From positions 558,001 to 622,000 of the forward strand of contig NC_054689.1 in NCBI RefSeq assembly GCF_011074885.1: a stretch of 64,000 nt of DNA, in the 5' to 3' direction. A model generated the notes under the pieces. The model was given only the letters and a program-made list of their open reading frames with translations. It had not been told where the DNA came from and did not search any database. The position numbers and the translations under genes were made by a program. The stretch comes from Brettanomyces bruxellensis. Lineage: Eukaryota > Ascomycota > Pichiomycetes > Pichiales > Pichiaceae. This document shows positions 1 through 9,184 of the stretch, piece after piece. Position 1 is the first letter of the stretch, and every line of letters starts with the position of its first letter.

Positions 1-1
1 T

Positions 2-1143
2 GTGATGGACTACAAAGTGATTTCCAGTTGCATAGACCATGCTTTTGTACACAGCACGGATGTTTTTGTGGTGTTTGGGTTGGATTTCCTCATGGTCTAC
101 CTTGAATTGCTTGAGGGCGCACTAAAATTTGCTCTGAACGTGATGGAAATGATCTACTTGAAGTGGTATCCGGAAGAGGAGGTGTGGGAAGACAAGGTGT
201 GGATTAGCAAGATTGGAATGATCATAATTAGTGTAATCAGGCTTATGGCGGTGTTCTTTGTGTTTATTGGTCTTATCTATGCCTACATAATACCCGTGAA
301 CTTCACCAGAGATGTATACGTGGGTGTTGTGCGGCTAGCTAAGCAGCTAAAAGACTTCTTTTACTTCCTCAAAGTGCTCGTGACTTGGATGCGCACATTT
401 CGGATGCAACAGAGGAAGATCTGGATGGTCAAACTATGTGCATTATTTGCAGAGATGATATGACTACAGATGTGCCGAACAAGCGGGGCAGGAATGCACC
501 AAAGAAGCTGCCATGTGGACACGTGCTTCATTTTGGATGTCTCAAAAGCTGGCTTGAGAGATCTCATTGCTGTCCAACCTGTCGTCGTGAAGTTTTCAAC
601 TCGAGCGAAGGGAATCTGCCTGAATGGACCCACCATCATCATGTAGAGGGTGAAAATGGGGCAAATGGGGAGAATAGAGAGAATATTGGTAATATGGAAA
701 ATATGCAGAATGCAAATAACGAGAATGGCATTAATGACGGCAATGATGAGAATAGGCGAAACACTGTAAACGAAGCGAATGGAGAAAATGTGATAAACAG
801 AGAGAGTGAAACAAATACAATCAACGAAGAAGCATCGAGAATAAGTAATCAACTGCAAAATCACACCAATCATTCGGGGAGCACACAAAGTCCACCAGAT
901 GATGATTCGATAGAATATTCACATTTTCGCAGCATGCACATCCCAAATGATGAATTAATACCTCCGGGATGGAACATTGTCCCACTTATGAGAATGCCAC
1001 TTGCCGAGGGAGGATCTGGCGGAAATTTGGATAATTCCTATCGGGTGCTTATCCAAAATGATACTTGCACACTACAGGTAACAGATGAATTGAAGGCTGG
1101 ATCAAAAAACATAAAGAAGAATTACCGGGAAAGAGCAGCCTGA
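2..1143 (+). CDS. HRD1: HRD1, ER-associated degradation RING E3 ligase, 3' part with an apparent frame break
   Basis: The gene enters from the left edge, so its start is missing. The first part (2 to about 373) encodes the last membrane helices of Hrd1: a CIDHAFVH-like segment, an IGMIIISVIRLMAVFFVF helix and the conserved DVYVG...KQLKDFFYFLK stretch. The second part, in another frame, gives SARDLDAHISDATEEDL, then a RING-H2 finger with CIIC near 440, LPCGH, HFGC and CPTC, ending near 590. An Asn/Glu-rich linker of GEN/MEN-like units and a C-terminal tail follow. Hrd1 is the ER-membrane ubiquitin ligase and retrotranslocation channel of ERAD-L/M. The two frames join near 371-373 at an AAA run, where one extra base would give a continuous protein. 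No intron fits, because the only GT...AG pair nearby (314-346) is 33 bases and keeps frame. The identity is firm; whether the break is real or an assembly error is not known. Confidence 0.85.
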
Positions 1144-1677
1144 TGTGATAGTGCCGGAGAAACGATTGTTGAAGTAATAATATGCGAAAAGAGGATGTGT
1201 GAAAATCCATGGAAAAGGATGAACAGAGTAAACTGATTGGAGGATAATACGCAGAAATGAGGTTGGGAAAGAAATGATTGGCAGAAGACATAAACAGAGA
1301 CTATGAGTTTGTTCAAATTATCCGATTGGATACATTGACAGCTTCCGAATTATGCCATATTTGCCGATTTTGAAACATTTGACTGCACAGAAAACATACG
1401 GAAAGTTACTTATTGAAACTTTTGAATTTAAGGAAAGATAAGACGAACGTGACAAAAAAAAGAGTAGAAGAAAAAAAAGTCATATGAAAAACGAAGACAG
1501 CTAAGACGCAACAGATTTACACAAATGATGAATAACAAAAGTTTCGATTGCAGATATCATTAAAAAAAAAAAACAGACAGTGGACTGCACATACTATACA
1601 AATACAAACAACAAGACAGATAGATATAAAAGATCAAAACAGAGAGAAGAATAATCACAAGGCTGTCTAATCGATCC
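1144..1677. other. Intergenic spacer between convergent HRD1 and HTZ1
   Basis: This AT-rich spacer lies between the two stop codons and should hold both 3' UTRs. It has several A-runs (for example 1561-1572) and no RNA gene or long reading frame that I recognise. Confidence 0.6.
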
Positions 1678-2073
1678 TCAGTGCCTTCTGCGCTCAACCT
1701 TCATTAAAAGGGCCTTGTTTATGTGTGGCAAGACACCACCGAAGGCGATGGTTGCCTTAATGAGCGTGTCCAATTCTTCATCACCACGAATTGCAAGTTG
1801 AAGATGACGTGGTGTGATTCTTTTGACATGCAAATCTTTTGCCGCATTTCCAGCCAATTCGAGAACTTCTGCTGTGAGATACTCCAGAACAGCGGCTAAA
1901 TAAATGGCGGCTTTTGAACTGACTCTAATTTTGTTTCGCACTGTGGTCTTTAGGTATCTTTTTGTTCTTCCGACGGGGAATTGAAGACCTGCTCTTGCAG
2001 AATGTGACTGAAACCTGAGAATGCCATCTTTGGCTCCTCCTTTTCCCTTTCCTCCGTGTATTTTGCCTGACAT
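1678..2073 (-). CDS. HTZ1: Histone variant H2A.Z
   Basis: A complete 131-residue H2A-fold protein. The N-terminal tail is Gly/Lys-rich ([13 protein letters not shown]). The conserved H2A core follows: [54 protein letters not shown] and [12 protein letters not shown]. It is recognised as H2A.Z rather than canonical H2A by the GKGGAKD tail, the [15 protein letters not shown] acidic-patch and docking region, and the short basic end without an SQE motif. H2A.Z is placed by SWR1 at promoter-flanking nucleosomes and boundaries. Its AVLEYL leucine is encoded by CTG, which shows standard decoding in this yeast. The family length is about 130-135 residues, so no part is missing. It converges on HRD1. 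Confidence 0.95.
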   Translation of the reverse strand: MSGKIHGGKGKGGAKDGILRFQSHSARAGLQFPVGRTKRYLKTTVRNKIRVSSKAAIYLAAVLEYLTAEVLELAGNAAKDLHVKRITPRHLQLAIRGDEELDTLIKATIAFGGVLPHINKALLMKVERRRH

Positions 2074-3027
2074 TGCGCTTTATAAACTGATGCTGGCCAA
2101 TTCTGTTGTCTTGAATATGTGAACAGGTTGTTTATTCGAATGCAAGGAAAAAAGAAGAATATTCGTTGGAGTGAAATAGGTCGGGGAGAAAAGTCGCGAT
2201 CAGGTTAATAATGATTTATGTTAAAAAAATAAACAAACAACAAAAAAAAATAGTAGGTCGTAGAGAAAGCATAAAAATGAGGGAAAATTCGCGGTGGGCA
2301 CTGAGATAAGGGGAGAAAAAGAGAGAGTCAATCCCGTGAGCGAGTATCGGGAGAAAAAGTTAAGTGTCGACTGAGAGGAGGAGAGGGGAAAAGCGAAGGG
2401 AAGTTCTAGTTTGGTTAGTGGGGGAAAAATTAGAATTCAAGGATTTTTAGAATAGCAAAGTAAATGGCAAAGTTGTGAAGTATTGCAAAGTAAATTGTGA
2501 AGTATTACAAAGTAAATTATGAGGTGAATTATGAGGTGAATTGTGAGGTAAATTGCAAAGTAATTGTGAAGTGAATGGCAAAATGAATTTATACACATGT
2601 GTGATCATTAGTATTTTAGGAGATCATTATTGATTCACCCTGAGCATTTGCAGTTTACTTCAAGCCGGCATTTCAGCCCATTTATAATTTTTATCCCAGC
2701 AAATTCATCTAATACATCTATGCTTTTATCTCACCAAAGCAAGTCTTAACAATTCTATAACTCTATAATTCTATTTTTTATATAATACTTAGGCCTTCCC
2801 ATTAAAGTGCACTTACGCAATCGGAAATTTATAAAACGCATATCCATTCACTAAGTGGCGCAAATATCTGAAAGTAGAATACAGAAGAGTGAACCAAATG
2901 AGAAGGGGCAAAAAAAAAAAGGATCAATAGGAAAGCACCAAAGTAATTTATATAAAATGCATGTGAATGTACGGCCTGCGTAACACAAACGTGCAAAAGC
3001 TCTAACCGGTGCGGAAACCCGCAGCAG
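2074..3027. other. Intergenic region upstream of HTZ1 and downstream of the zinc-finger gene
   Basis: It holds the HTZ1 promoter at the left and the 3' flank of the C2H2 gene at the right. The left half is purine-rich with A-runs. A degenerate tandem array sits at 2455-2600 and is listed separately. No gene is seen. Confidence 0.6.
2455..2600. repeat. Degenerate tandem repeat
   Basis: Imperfect units built on GTGAAGTATTGCAAAGTAAATT and ATGAGGTGAATT recur with small shifts. There are at least eight related sub-units. No reading frame crosses the array convincingly. Confidence 0.6.
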
Positions 3028-4656
3028 TCAGCGCTTCCTGTCCTCTGCGGAGTCCGGCTTTCTTTCTGTGTTCAGGACATTCCGTAGCCAGTGTTTGGTG
3101 CTATGCGTATCCAGATTGGGGAATCTTGCCATCGGCGAGACGTCTGAGCCGACGGGAGACGACTGGCCGGAACTCGAAGGAATTGAAAGTTCTGGGACGG
3201 ATCGCGCGAAGTGCAGGGATGTGGCTGAGCTTGGCGCGGTCGCCGGCTGCGCACTGCGGTATGCGCTGTAGCGGTACAGGCCTTGCGCGTGGGCTTGTGC
3301 CTGTGCCCGTGCTTGCGCCTGTGCCTGTGCCCGTGCTTGCGCCTGTGACATGCCATTCAGTGCAGGAAACTCCGACGACACTATGCGCATTTGCGTGGGC
3401 GCAGGTGGCATAGGCGGCGCCACAGGAGCGGGCGGAATGTACGGCATCTGCTGCCCATATCCAGGCATGTAATCCTGCGGCGCAACCAGCTGCGGCTGCG
3501 CGGATGTCGGCGCCCACGGGGGAGATGCTTGATAGATGAAACCGGGAGGCGGAGCGTACGGAGATGTGGGATTAGAAAAGATCATTACCCCCGGAGTTGA
3601 AGTTGCGATGGGGCTAGAAGTTGCGGAGCGCGACTCAAAGAAGCCGGCGCTATACAAGGCGGGAGACCAGCCGCAGGGGTAAACTGCGGATGCGGAGAGC
3701 GGCGTGTTTATATATGGCGCAGATGCGCTGCCCGCATGTGCCGGCGTCGGCGTCGTGCCGCTGTTGCTGTTCGGAGTTATCAGCATTGAAGATTTTGTGG
3801 AGCCGGGAATGGCGATTGGGCGGGGCTTGTTTACGCCGTTCGGCCTGAATTCGGAGAGTGCGCGGCTCAGAAGGTTCTGGCGCCTTGGCGGCGGGAGCAC
3901 TGCGCCTCGCGGCTGCGAAATTGTCACTCTGGAAGACGGAACAGAGGGCGGCGGCGAAATAAGCGCAGGCGGCTTGGCCGACGCGCCGGTGGGCGTGTGC
4001 GGCGAGATCCCAGACTCCTTAAGACTGGAATTCAATTTGAAAGTCGGCAACTTGGAGTCCAGTTTGGCGTTGAGGGTGCGGCATGCCCTGCGCTGGCGCT
4101 CTGCGGTGGCGCTACTGCGCATGTCGGGCAGCGCCTTGCGGCTCTTCACGCGCACATTCACGTTCTTTCCGGGGTATGTAAGAATGAAGTTCTCATACAT
4201 GTGGACTGTCTGTCGGTGCTGTCGGAGATTGTCCAAACGCGAAAAACGCTTCAAGCACAGGTCGCACTTGAATGGGCGCTCGCCTGTATGCTTTCTAATG
4301 TGCCTTGCTAAGTGTTCAGACCGGGTAAAAGTCATGGAGCAGTTGGGGAAACCCGTACACCTGTATATGCGCTTCTTGCGCTTTCTGCGCTTTCTGCCCC
4401 GCGCAGCTGTGGCAACCGCAGGCGGCGGACTCGGTGATGATGAGGAAGATTGTGGTTGCGCGGTAGCTGTAGCATCAGCGGTGTCGTCGTTGTTACGCTG
4501 TTGCGCATGTGTGCCTGCGCTCGTGGCCGCGGCCGCACCAGTATCTGCGCCAGTGGCTGCGCCAGTGTCCGCGCGTGCGCTCAATGAAGGTTTCTGCGCG
4601 GCGGGCGCCGCAGCGTCGCTCGTGGAGGTGGAGGTGGAATTTGCTGCAGATGTCAT
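3028..4656 (-). CDS. C2H2 zinc-finger transcription factor, Usv1/Rgm1/Com2-like
   Basis: A 542-residue protein. After an Ala/Thr/Ser-rich N-terminus and a basic run ([11 protein letters not shown], about 87-97) come two tandem C2H2 fingers, C100-H123 (C-x5-C, H-x3-H) and C131-H152 (C-x2-C, H-x4-H), joined by the standard HTGERPF linker. Recognition helices RSEHLAR and RLDNLRQ match the Msn2/Usv1/Rgm1/Com2 class, whose members bind stress-element CCCCT/AGGGG DNA. The long C-terminal part is Pro/Ser/Ala-rich and disordered, with a Gln-Ala hexapeptide-like repeat encoded at about 3277-3355. The DNA is much more GC-rich than its neighbours. Two AGGGG sites lie upstream, at about 5083 and 5317, so self-regulation is possible (inference). 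Finger class is sure; the exact orthologue is not. Confidence 0.8.
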   Translation of the reverse strand: MTSAANSTSTSTSDAAAPAAQKPSLSARADTGAATGADTGAAAATSAGTHAQQRNNDDTADATATAQPQSSSSSPSPPPAVATAARGRKRRKRKKRIYRCTGFPNCSMTFTRSEHLARHIRKHTGERPFKCDLCLKRFSRLDNLRQHRQTVHMYENFILTYPGKNVNVRVKSRKALPDMRSSATAERQRRACRTLNAKLDSKLPTFKLNSSLKESGISPHTPTGASAKPPALISPPPSVPSSRVTISQPRGAVLPPPRRQNLLSRALSEFRPNGVNKPRPIAIPGSTKSSMLITPNSNSGTTPTPAHAGSASAPYINTPLSASAVYPCGWSPALYSAGFFESRSATSSPIATSTPGVMIFSNPTSPYAPPPGFIYQASPPWAPTSAQPQLVAPQDYMPGYGQQMPYIPPAPVAPPMPPAPTQMRIVSSEFPALNGMSQAQARAQAQAQARAQAQAHAQGLYRYSAYRSAQPATAPSSATSLHFARSVPELSIPSSSGQSSPVGSDVSPMARFPNLDTHSTKHWLRNVLNTERKPDSAEDRKR

Positions 4657-6912
4657 TTCCCGGATGTTGGAGTCAAAGGCCGACCGAATTAGGAAGAAAT
4701 TGTTTAGAATGCCGGTGGAAACACAGGCTCAAGGCCAAAAAGAATGTACGGCAGTGAAAGAAAATGGACAAAATAGTGAAAGAAAAAGAGAAATTTTGCA
4801 CAAGCTTAACGAGAGACTATCGCAAATACCGAATAGTATATGGATAAGTGAAGTAAGCTGAAGCGATCAGCGAAAAGTAAAAAAAGAGACCGTGGAAGGA
4901 ACCCAAGAGACCTGATGATAGAAGAAAACAGCTTTGGCAATAGCACAAGAAACGTGTGAAATCATGAGAAGCCATGGGTTGCAAAAAGGTGGGAAGTGGA
5001 GGTATATAAACAATGATCTAATGAAGGTGAGATGAAAAAACACAGAGGAGAGGAAAATGGAGACTGAACGCGATTCGAGAACCAAGGGGGGAAAAAGAAA
5101 AAAGGAAACAGAGAAAAAGAAACGTACGTAGTTTAGAATATGGGCAGGAAAAAACAATGAATGCACATAGATGGATGGATGTTTACAAAAAAAAAAAAGT
5201 ACATACATACGTAAACGGACACGAATTATGGAAGGGAGAAAGTGAGGAAGGACAACAAGGCACAAGTGGAATAGATTCAAACAAACAACATGAAACATCA
5301 TAGTGTTGGCCAGATAATAGGGGCAGGGCCCTTTTGAGAAAATAACAACAGAAAAAACGACTCCTGGGCCCCGCATATGGACTAAGTGTGAGAAGAGGAA
5401 AATAAAATAAATAAATAAATAAAAAAATTAAATAAAATGCCGGCTAACAGTGTTGGCTGACCTGGGACAATCGAAAAAAATAGCACCATTATAAAAATAG
5501 ACTTTGGTACGATGAGGCACGGGTGCATCTCTCAGCAAAATAAAAAAGAGTAAAAAAAGGGAAAGAAAATGAAAGCAAATCTACATAGATGCCTTGAGGA
5601 ATTATGAATATGGAGAATATGGAAAATATGAAGAATACGGAGAATATGGAAAATATGGAAAATATGGAGAATATGGAAAATATGGAAAATATGGAAAACC
5701 ATAATCTTGAAGCACAAGTTCAGCACCCCAAAATTGTGAAAGCGTTACCAAAAGCTGCTATTCTGACTTATTTATTTAGCTATGTACTTATTAGTTAATA
5801 GAACTAGGAACTATTGTCAAATTCCCGTTTAAAATTTCAGATCATAATAGCGAATAATAAGAACCTCGACAATGAAATATTTCCAACAGCAAGAAAAACA
5901 ATCGAGTGGAAACAATTTCTTCAACGGGAAGTCGTGAATTTCCTCCGGCACTTTTGTGTTTCGAAATAGGTCGAACCAAATAGTTCTTTGATGCGCACCA
6001 CATCTCCGCTGGGGGGCCTCCGGCAAGCGCTGTGCGCGAAAACACACATCCTGCGCTATGCGCTTTGCGCTCTGGCGTCTCCGGCGCTGCGGCCCACAAG
6101 TGCCTGCTTCTGGAACTATCTGCTATTGTAGAATTTCAGTTTCAATTGACTTCTTTTGTCCCCCGGTCTGTCACAATTTATTTTTACCATCCAGTCCAAC
6201 ATAATTTTGTCGCTAATAATATTATTATTCAACAACTTGGGGGGACACGCATATGGCGCCATTTGAAAAAAAAGAGGCGCCTTATTTTTGGGATGTCGGG
6301 TGCGCTCTGCTAAATTTGAGTGCGGATGCGCTAGCCAGCGGATCACGAGTGGCGCTGCAGTCGAGAATGCGCGCACCTCGGGGCGCCCTCAAAGCAAACC
6401 TTCGAAACAAAAACGCTTACCTCACAATCGCATTGTTTTTTTTTTAAGATTTTAGACGTTGACATTTCGCGCGGCTGTGTATCGGCAAACCGCTAGGGGG
6501 TTTAATGCATTGCGCTCGCGGGGCGGGAAATGAAAAAGCGAGAAACAAAAAGGGAAATAAGAAGGGAAACAACAAAAAGAAACAAGAGACAAAAAAAAAG
6601 AAAACAAAAAGGGAAACAACGAAAAGAAAGAAAAATGATGAACCAATCATTGATTTCCATGCAGTTGTCAGCTTAACCGTTGGAATTCGAACTACAATAA
6701 CAATATCCTTTTTTTTTGGGAATTCCTGGAAAGATTATATCATACAAGAATTTGAGGAGGTGAGAGAATGCGTCATAAGTATTCTAGAAGTTCACAAAAA
6801 CAGGCCATAAACCAATTCGGGGCATTAAACCCTCAATGGCTACTCCCTTTTAGTAACTAGGTAAACATGGAAAATGGTAGTGTGCCAAACACAGCAGATC
6901 AACCAGCATGTG
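4657..6912. other. Long intergenic region with purine-rich, minisatellite and GC-rich segments
   Basis: The left part (4657-5400) is purine-rich on the plus strand and holds the zinc-finger gene promoter, with AGGGG near 5083 and 5317. A 9-bp minisatellite lies at 5604-5700. The segment 5990-6400 is GC-rich with repeated TGCGC/GCGCT words and GGCGCC palindromes near 6255 and 6278. The segment 6505-6640 is A/G-rich. Reading frames here (for example 6032-6313 and 6505-6810) show low-complexity or unrecognised peptides and no family motif. I cannot support a gene here, but an unrecognised non-coding RNA in the GC-rich part cannot be excluded. Confidence 0.5.
5604..5700 (+). repeat. 9-bp minisatellite (ATGGARAAT)n
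   Basis: About ten units of ATGGAGAAT/ATGGAAAAT run in tandem. Read forward they would give a Met-Glu-Asn repeat, but the surrounding 64-codon frame has no other support. The same GEN/MEN words occur in the Asn-rich linker of HRD1 at about 640-800. Confidence 0.8.
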
Positions 6913-8079
6913 CTAGATCAAGACGCTATAGAATGCTTCTAGCGCAGTATCTTCCTCGGCGCCATTGCGCTGGTTATCGCTCTGCAAGTGCGCCTTCTTA
7001 GCGCGCGCTGCTTGCGCTGCGGAATTAGGCGCACGCTCTCTTTTGGAGTTTTTAGGCTGCGTAGCAGTCTTGGTCTTTTTTTCCTCATCCTGCGCTTCAA
7101 TGGCCTGGTAAAACTCATCAAACTCGTCACCAATCTGTAAGGGGCTAGAGTGCGAGCTGGCATGTGCGCTGGGAGTGGCGCACGGCGGCAGGGGCACCGT
7201 GCGCGTAGCGCCATCGTGGCCGCTGCCATCTGAATGTTTGTGCGCGCACCAGCGCCGAACAAATTCGGCGAGCGCACGACTATCGCTGCGTAGAAAAGCA
7301 TCGAGTGCCTCGTTGATGGGCGCAGCACACCATTCTGGGGCGACGAGTTCCACCTGATAAGGTACGCGCTCCATTGAAAAGTATATCACCTGATAGAGCC
7401 GCAGTGCGGGTCGATGCGCATTCATCTGCGCCCTGTAGTCAGGCGCTGAGTAATCAACATGCGCAATGCGGCACAAGTCGCATCCCGCCTCCAGCGACAT
7501 GCGCTTTGGCCATCCAAGATATATGGGAAGTAAAGGAATGGGCGCACCTCGCTGAGGTCGTGCGTCTCCAAATACAACCTCATTCGGCACCTCCATTGAA
7601 TAGCGCTTCTCCAATTGGGTGATTTCCGCAGACAAGGCCTCCCAACCAATGCGCTCGCGCGCACCCAACCTGCGCTTGATGTCGTCAGCGCCATCTGCGG
7701 CAACATAATGCGCACCAGATTTGGCCTTTCCAGAAAGCCAAAAATCCCACCGCCCTGTGCGGTTCACGACGTCCTGCAGTTCATATGGATTCCTCCTTAT
7801 TGCAAAAGATTCCCGGTCACGACAATAGACAATTAGCATACCGGAAGTTTGATGAATGTAGATCCCAAACAAACTGAGTAGCGCGGTCGTGCGCAGGAGC
7901 AACTGCGCCATCTGTGCCTGTGTCAAACAGGGCTGCGCTAGCGCAATGGTCGTGGGGCAGACGGTTGCGGGCGAGTCCCTGTAGCGCATGCGCCCAAACC
8001 GGCGGTGCTCTGGACCAACCAATTGGTCCATCACAAGTTTGTAATCGGACACGCCTGTGCCCTCCTGCACTTTCGTCAT
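6913..8079 (-). CDS. Unrecognised 388-residue protein in GC-rich DNA
   Basis: I do not recognise this protein. The frame is long, starts at a normal ATG and has mixed globular composition in its first 270 residues. It has a hydrophobic stretch (TTALLSLFGIYIHQTSGMLIVY, about 66-87), aromatic-rich segments (RTGRWDFWLSG) and one CDLC pair (CxxC) near residue 200. The last 120 residues are polar with an acidic patch (GDEFDEFYQAIEAQDEEKK) and a basic, nuclear-signal-like stretch (KNSKRERAP). The tail returns to hydrophobic (ALEAFYSVLI). The gene is dense in TGCGC words, like the spacer to its left. It shares a divergent 1.1-kb upstream region with the Mlo2/UBR7-like gene. It is probably a real lineage-restricted or fast-evolving gene; function unknown. 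Confidence 0.65.
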   Translation of the reverse strand: MTKVQEGTGVSDYKLVMDQLVGPEHRRFGRMRYRDSPATVCPTTIALAQPCLTQAQMAQLLLRTTALLSLFGIYIHQTSGMLIVYCRDRESFAIRRNPYELQDVVNRTGRWDFWLSGKAKSGAHYVAADGADDIKRRLGARERIGWEALSAEITQLEKRYSMEVPNEVVFGDARPQRGAPIPLLPIYLGWPKRMSLEAGCDLCRIAHVDYSAPDYRAQMNAHRPALRLYQVIYFSMERVPYQVELVAPEWCAAPINEALDAFLRSDSRALAEFVRRWCAHKHSDGSGHDGATRTVPLPPCATPSAHASSHSSPLQIGDEFDEFYQAIEAQDEEKKTKTATQPKNSKRERAPNSAAQAARAKKAHLQSDNQRNGAEEDTALEAFYSVLI

Positions 8080-9184
8080 TTCCTATTTCGTCGCTAATTG
8101 TTTTGGGGTCGTGGAAAAAACGACAGCCCTTAAATGTGTATTCGACCAGAATTCTAATATGTGCGTGCGAGTTTACTATTTCCAAAAACAATGAATGGAC
8201 GTGGCGAGGATTTTCAAAAACAGCTTGAGGGAATAAGGGGATCCGAGCAAGGATGATTTTTGCCGAAAATCTCCCGTTTCACATTTTGGAATATGGTGTC
8301 CATATATGTCTGGAGGTTGATGCGTGTTTTGACATGGAATTTAAGGGACACGATGTGCATTTTTTTTTGGTCCTCATTGCGTCGTTACGCGTCGGTCGAC
8401 GCAAAACAGAGAGATGAAATGGTTGGCATGAAGGGATTGGGAGTAGGAGAAATTGAGGAAGGTATAGGAAGAAACTGAGGAAGGAATAAGAAGAAATCAA
8501 GGAAGGTACAGAAGAAAATTAAGGTATTAAGATATTTTCGTGCTTCGAATGTGATCAAGTGTAGCATATAATAAATACAATACTTGTATGATTCAGCTGT
8601 ATATTATGCTATAATGTATGGCATAATGTGGAATCCGATGCATTTTGTGATGATTATCATGCAGAGCACTTATAATATTTACAGAAAATAGTGGTCAACA
8701 TGATGATTTACAAACACAAATTTCCTCTAAGACGAGCGTTAATATCACAAACCGTGCAATCTTTGAAAAGTAATTTACTAACAGTTTTCTCATTTTCCAT
8801 TTCCATTTTCATTTTCATTTTCCATTTCCATTTTCATTTTCATTTTCCATTTTCCATTTTCATTTTCCATTTTCCATTTTCTAACTCTGACGACATTTGT
8901 TAATCATTAAACAACACAAAGAATCAAAACTAATTCATCACTCAAGTCTTTTAAACCATTTGCTCACCCACACTTACTAATTGCATATTTTTCAGTACTT
9001 GGTTTTTAGCGCTGCCCGAAAGCCAGCACAGCCTGGAACACGCCGCCGCGTAAACGACAAAAAAAAAATGATATTTCTTGCTCGCGAATCTGTTATCAAT
9101 TACAGACTTGCATTTGCTAATCATTCTTTTTCTACTGATGCCAATTGAGTACCAAACTAAACCAAATTCGACAAAGGGAACAAA
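8080..9184. other. Divergent promoter region between the unknown gene and the Mlo2/UBR7-like gene
   Basis: It carries the 5' flanks of two divergent genes. The central part is AT-rich, with a self-similar TATTATGCTATAATG segment near 8600. A pyrimidine-rich TTTTCATTTTCC array at 8793-8881 is about 300 bases before the plus-strand start and could exclude nucleosomes. No gene is supported. Confidence 0.5.
8793..8881 (+). repeat. Pyrimidine-rich tandem array (TTTCCATTTTCA-like)
   Basis: Repeated 6- and 12-bp units of TTTTCA and TTTCCA alternate for about 90 bases. The strand asymmetry is complete: there is no G in the array. Confidence 0.8.

Noticed and set aside
314..346. Possible intron in HRD1 (GT...AG)
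   Set aside because: Only 33 bases, a multiple of three, and it would remove a conserved Hrd1 segment without fixing the frame.
3704..4861. Long plus-strand frame (385 codons)
   Set aside because: It is antisense to the zinc-finger gene, rich in Cys/Arg from GC-rich DNA, and has no family motif.
4867..5376. Hydrophobic 169-codon frame on the minus strand
   Set aside because: It is the complement of purine-rich spacer DNA and consists of Phe/Leu/Ser low-complexity sequence.
5604..5798. 64-codon Met-Glu-Asn frame
   Set aside because: It is made almost wholly of the 9-bp minisatellite; no other support for translation.
6032..6313. 93-codon plus-strand frame in the GC-rich spacer
   Set aside because: No motif, no promoter signal, and an overlapping frame on the other strand is equally long.
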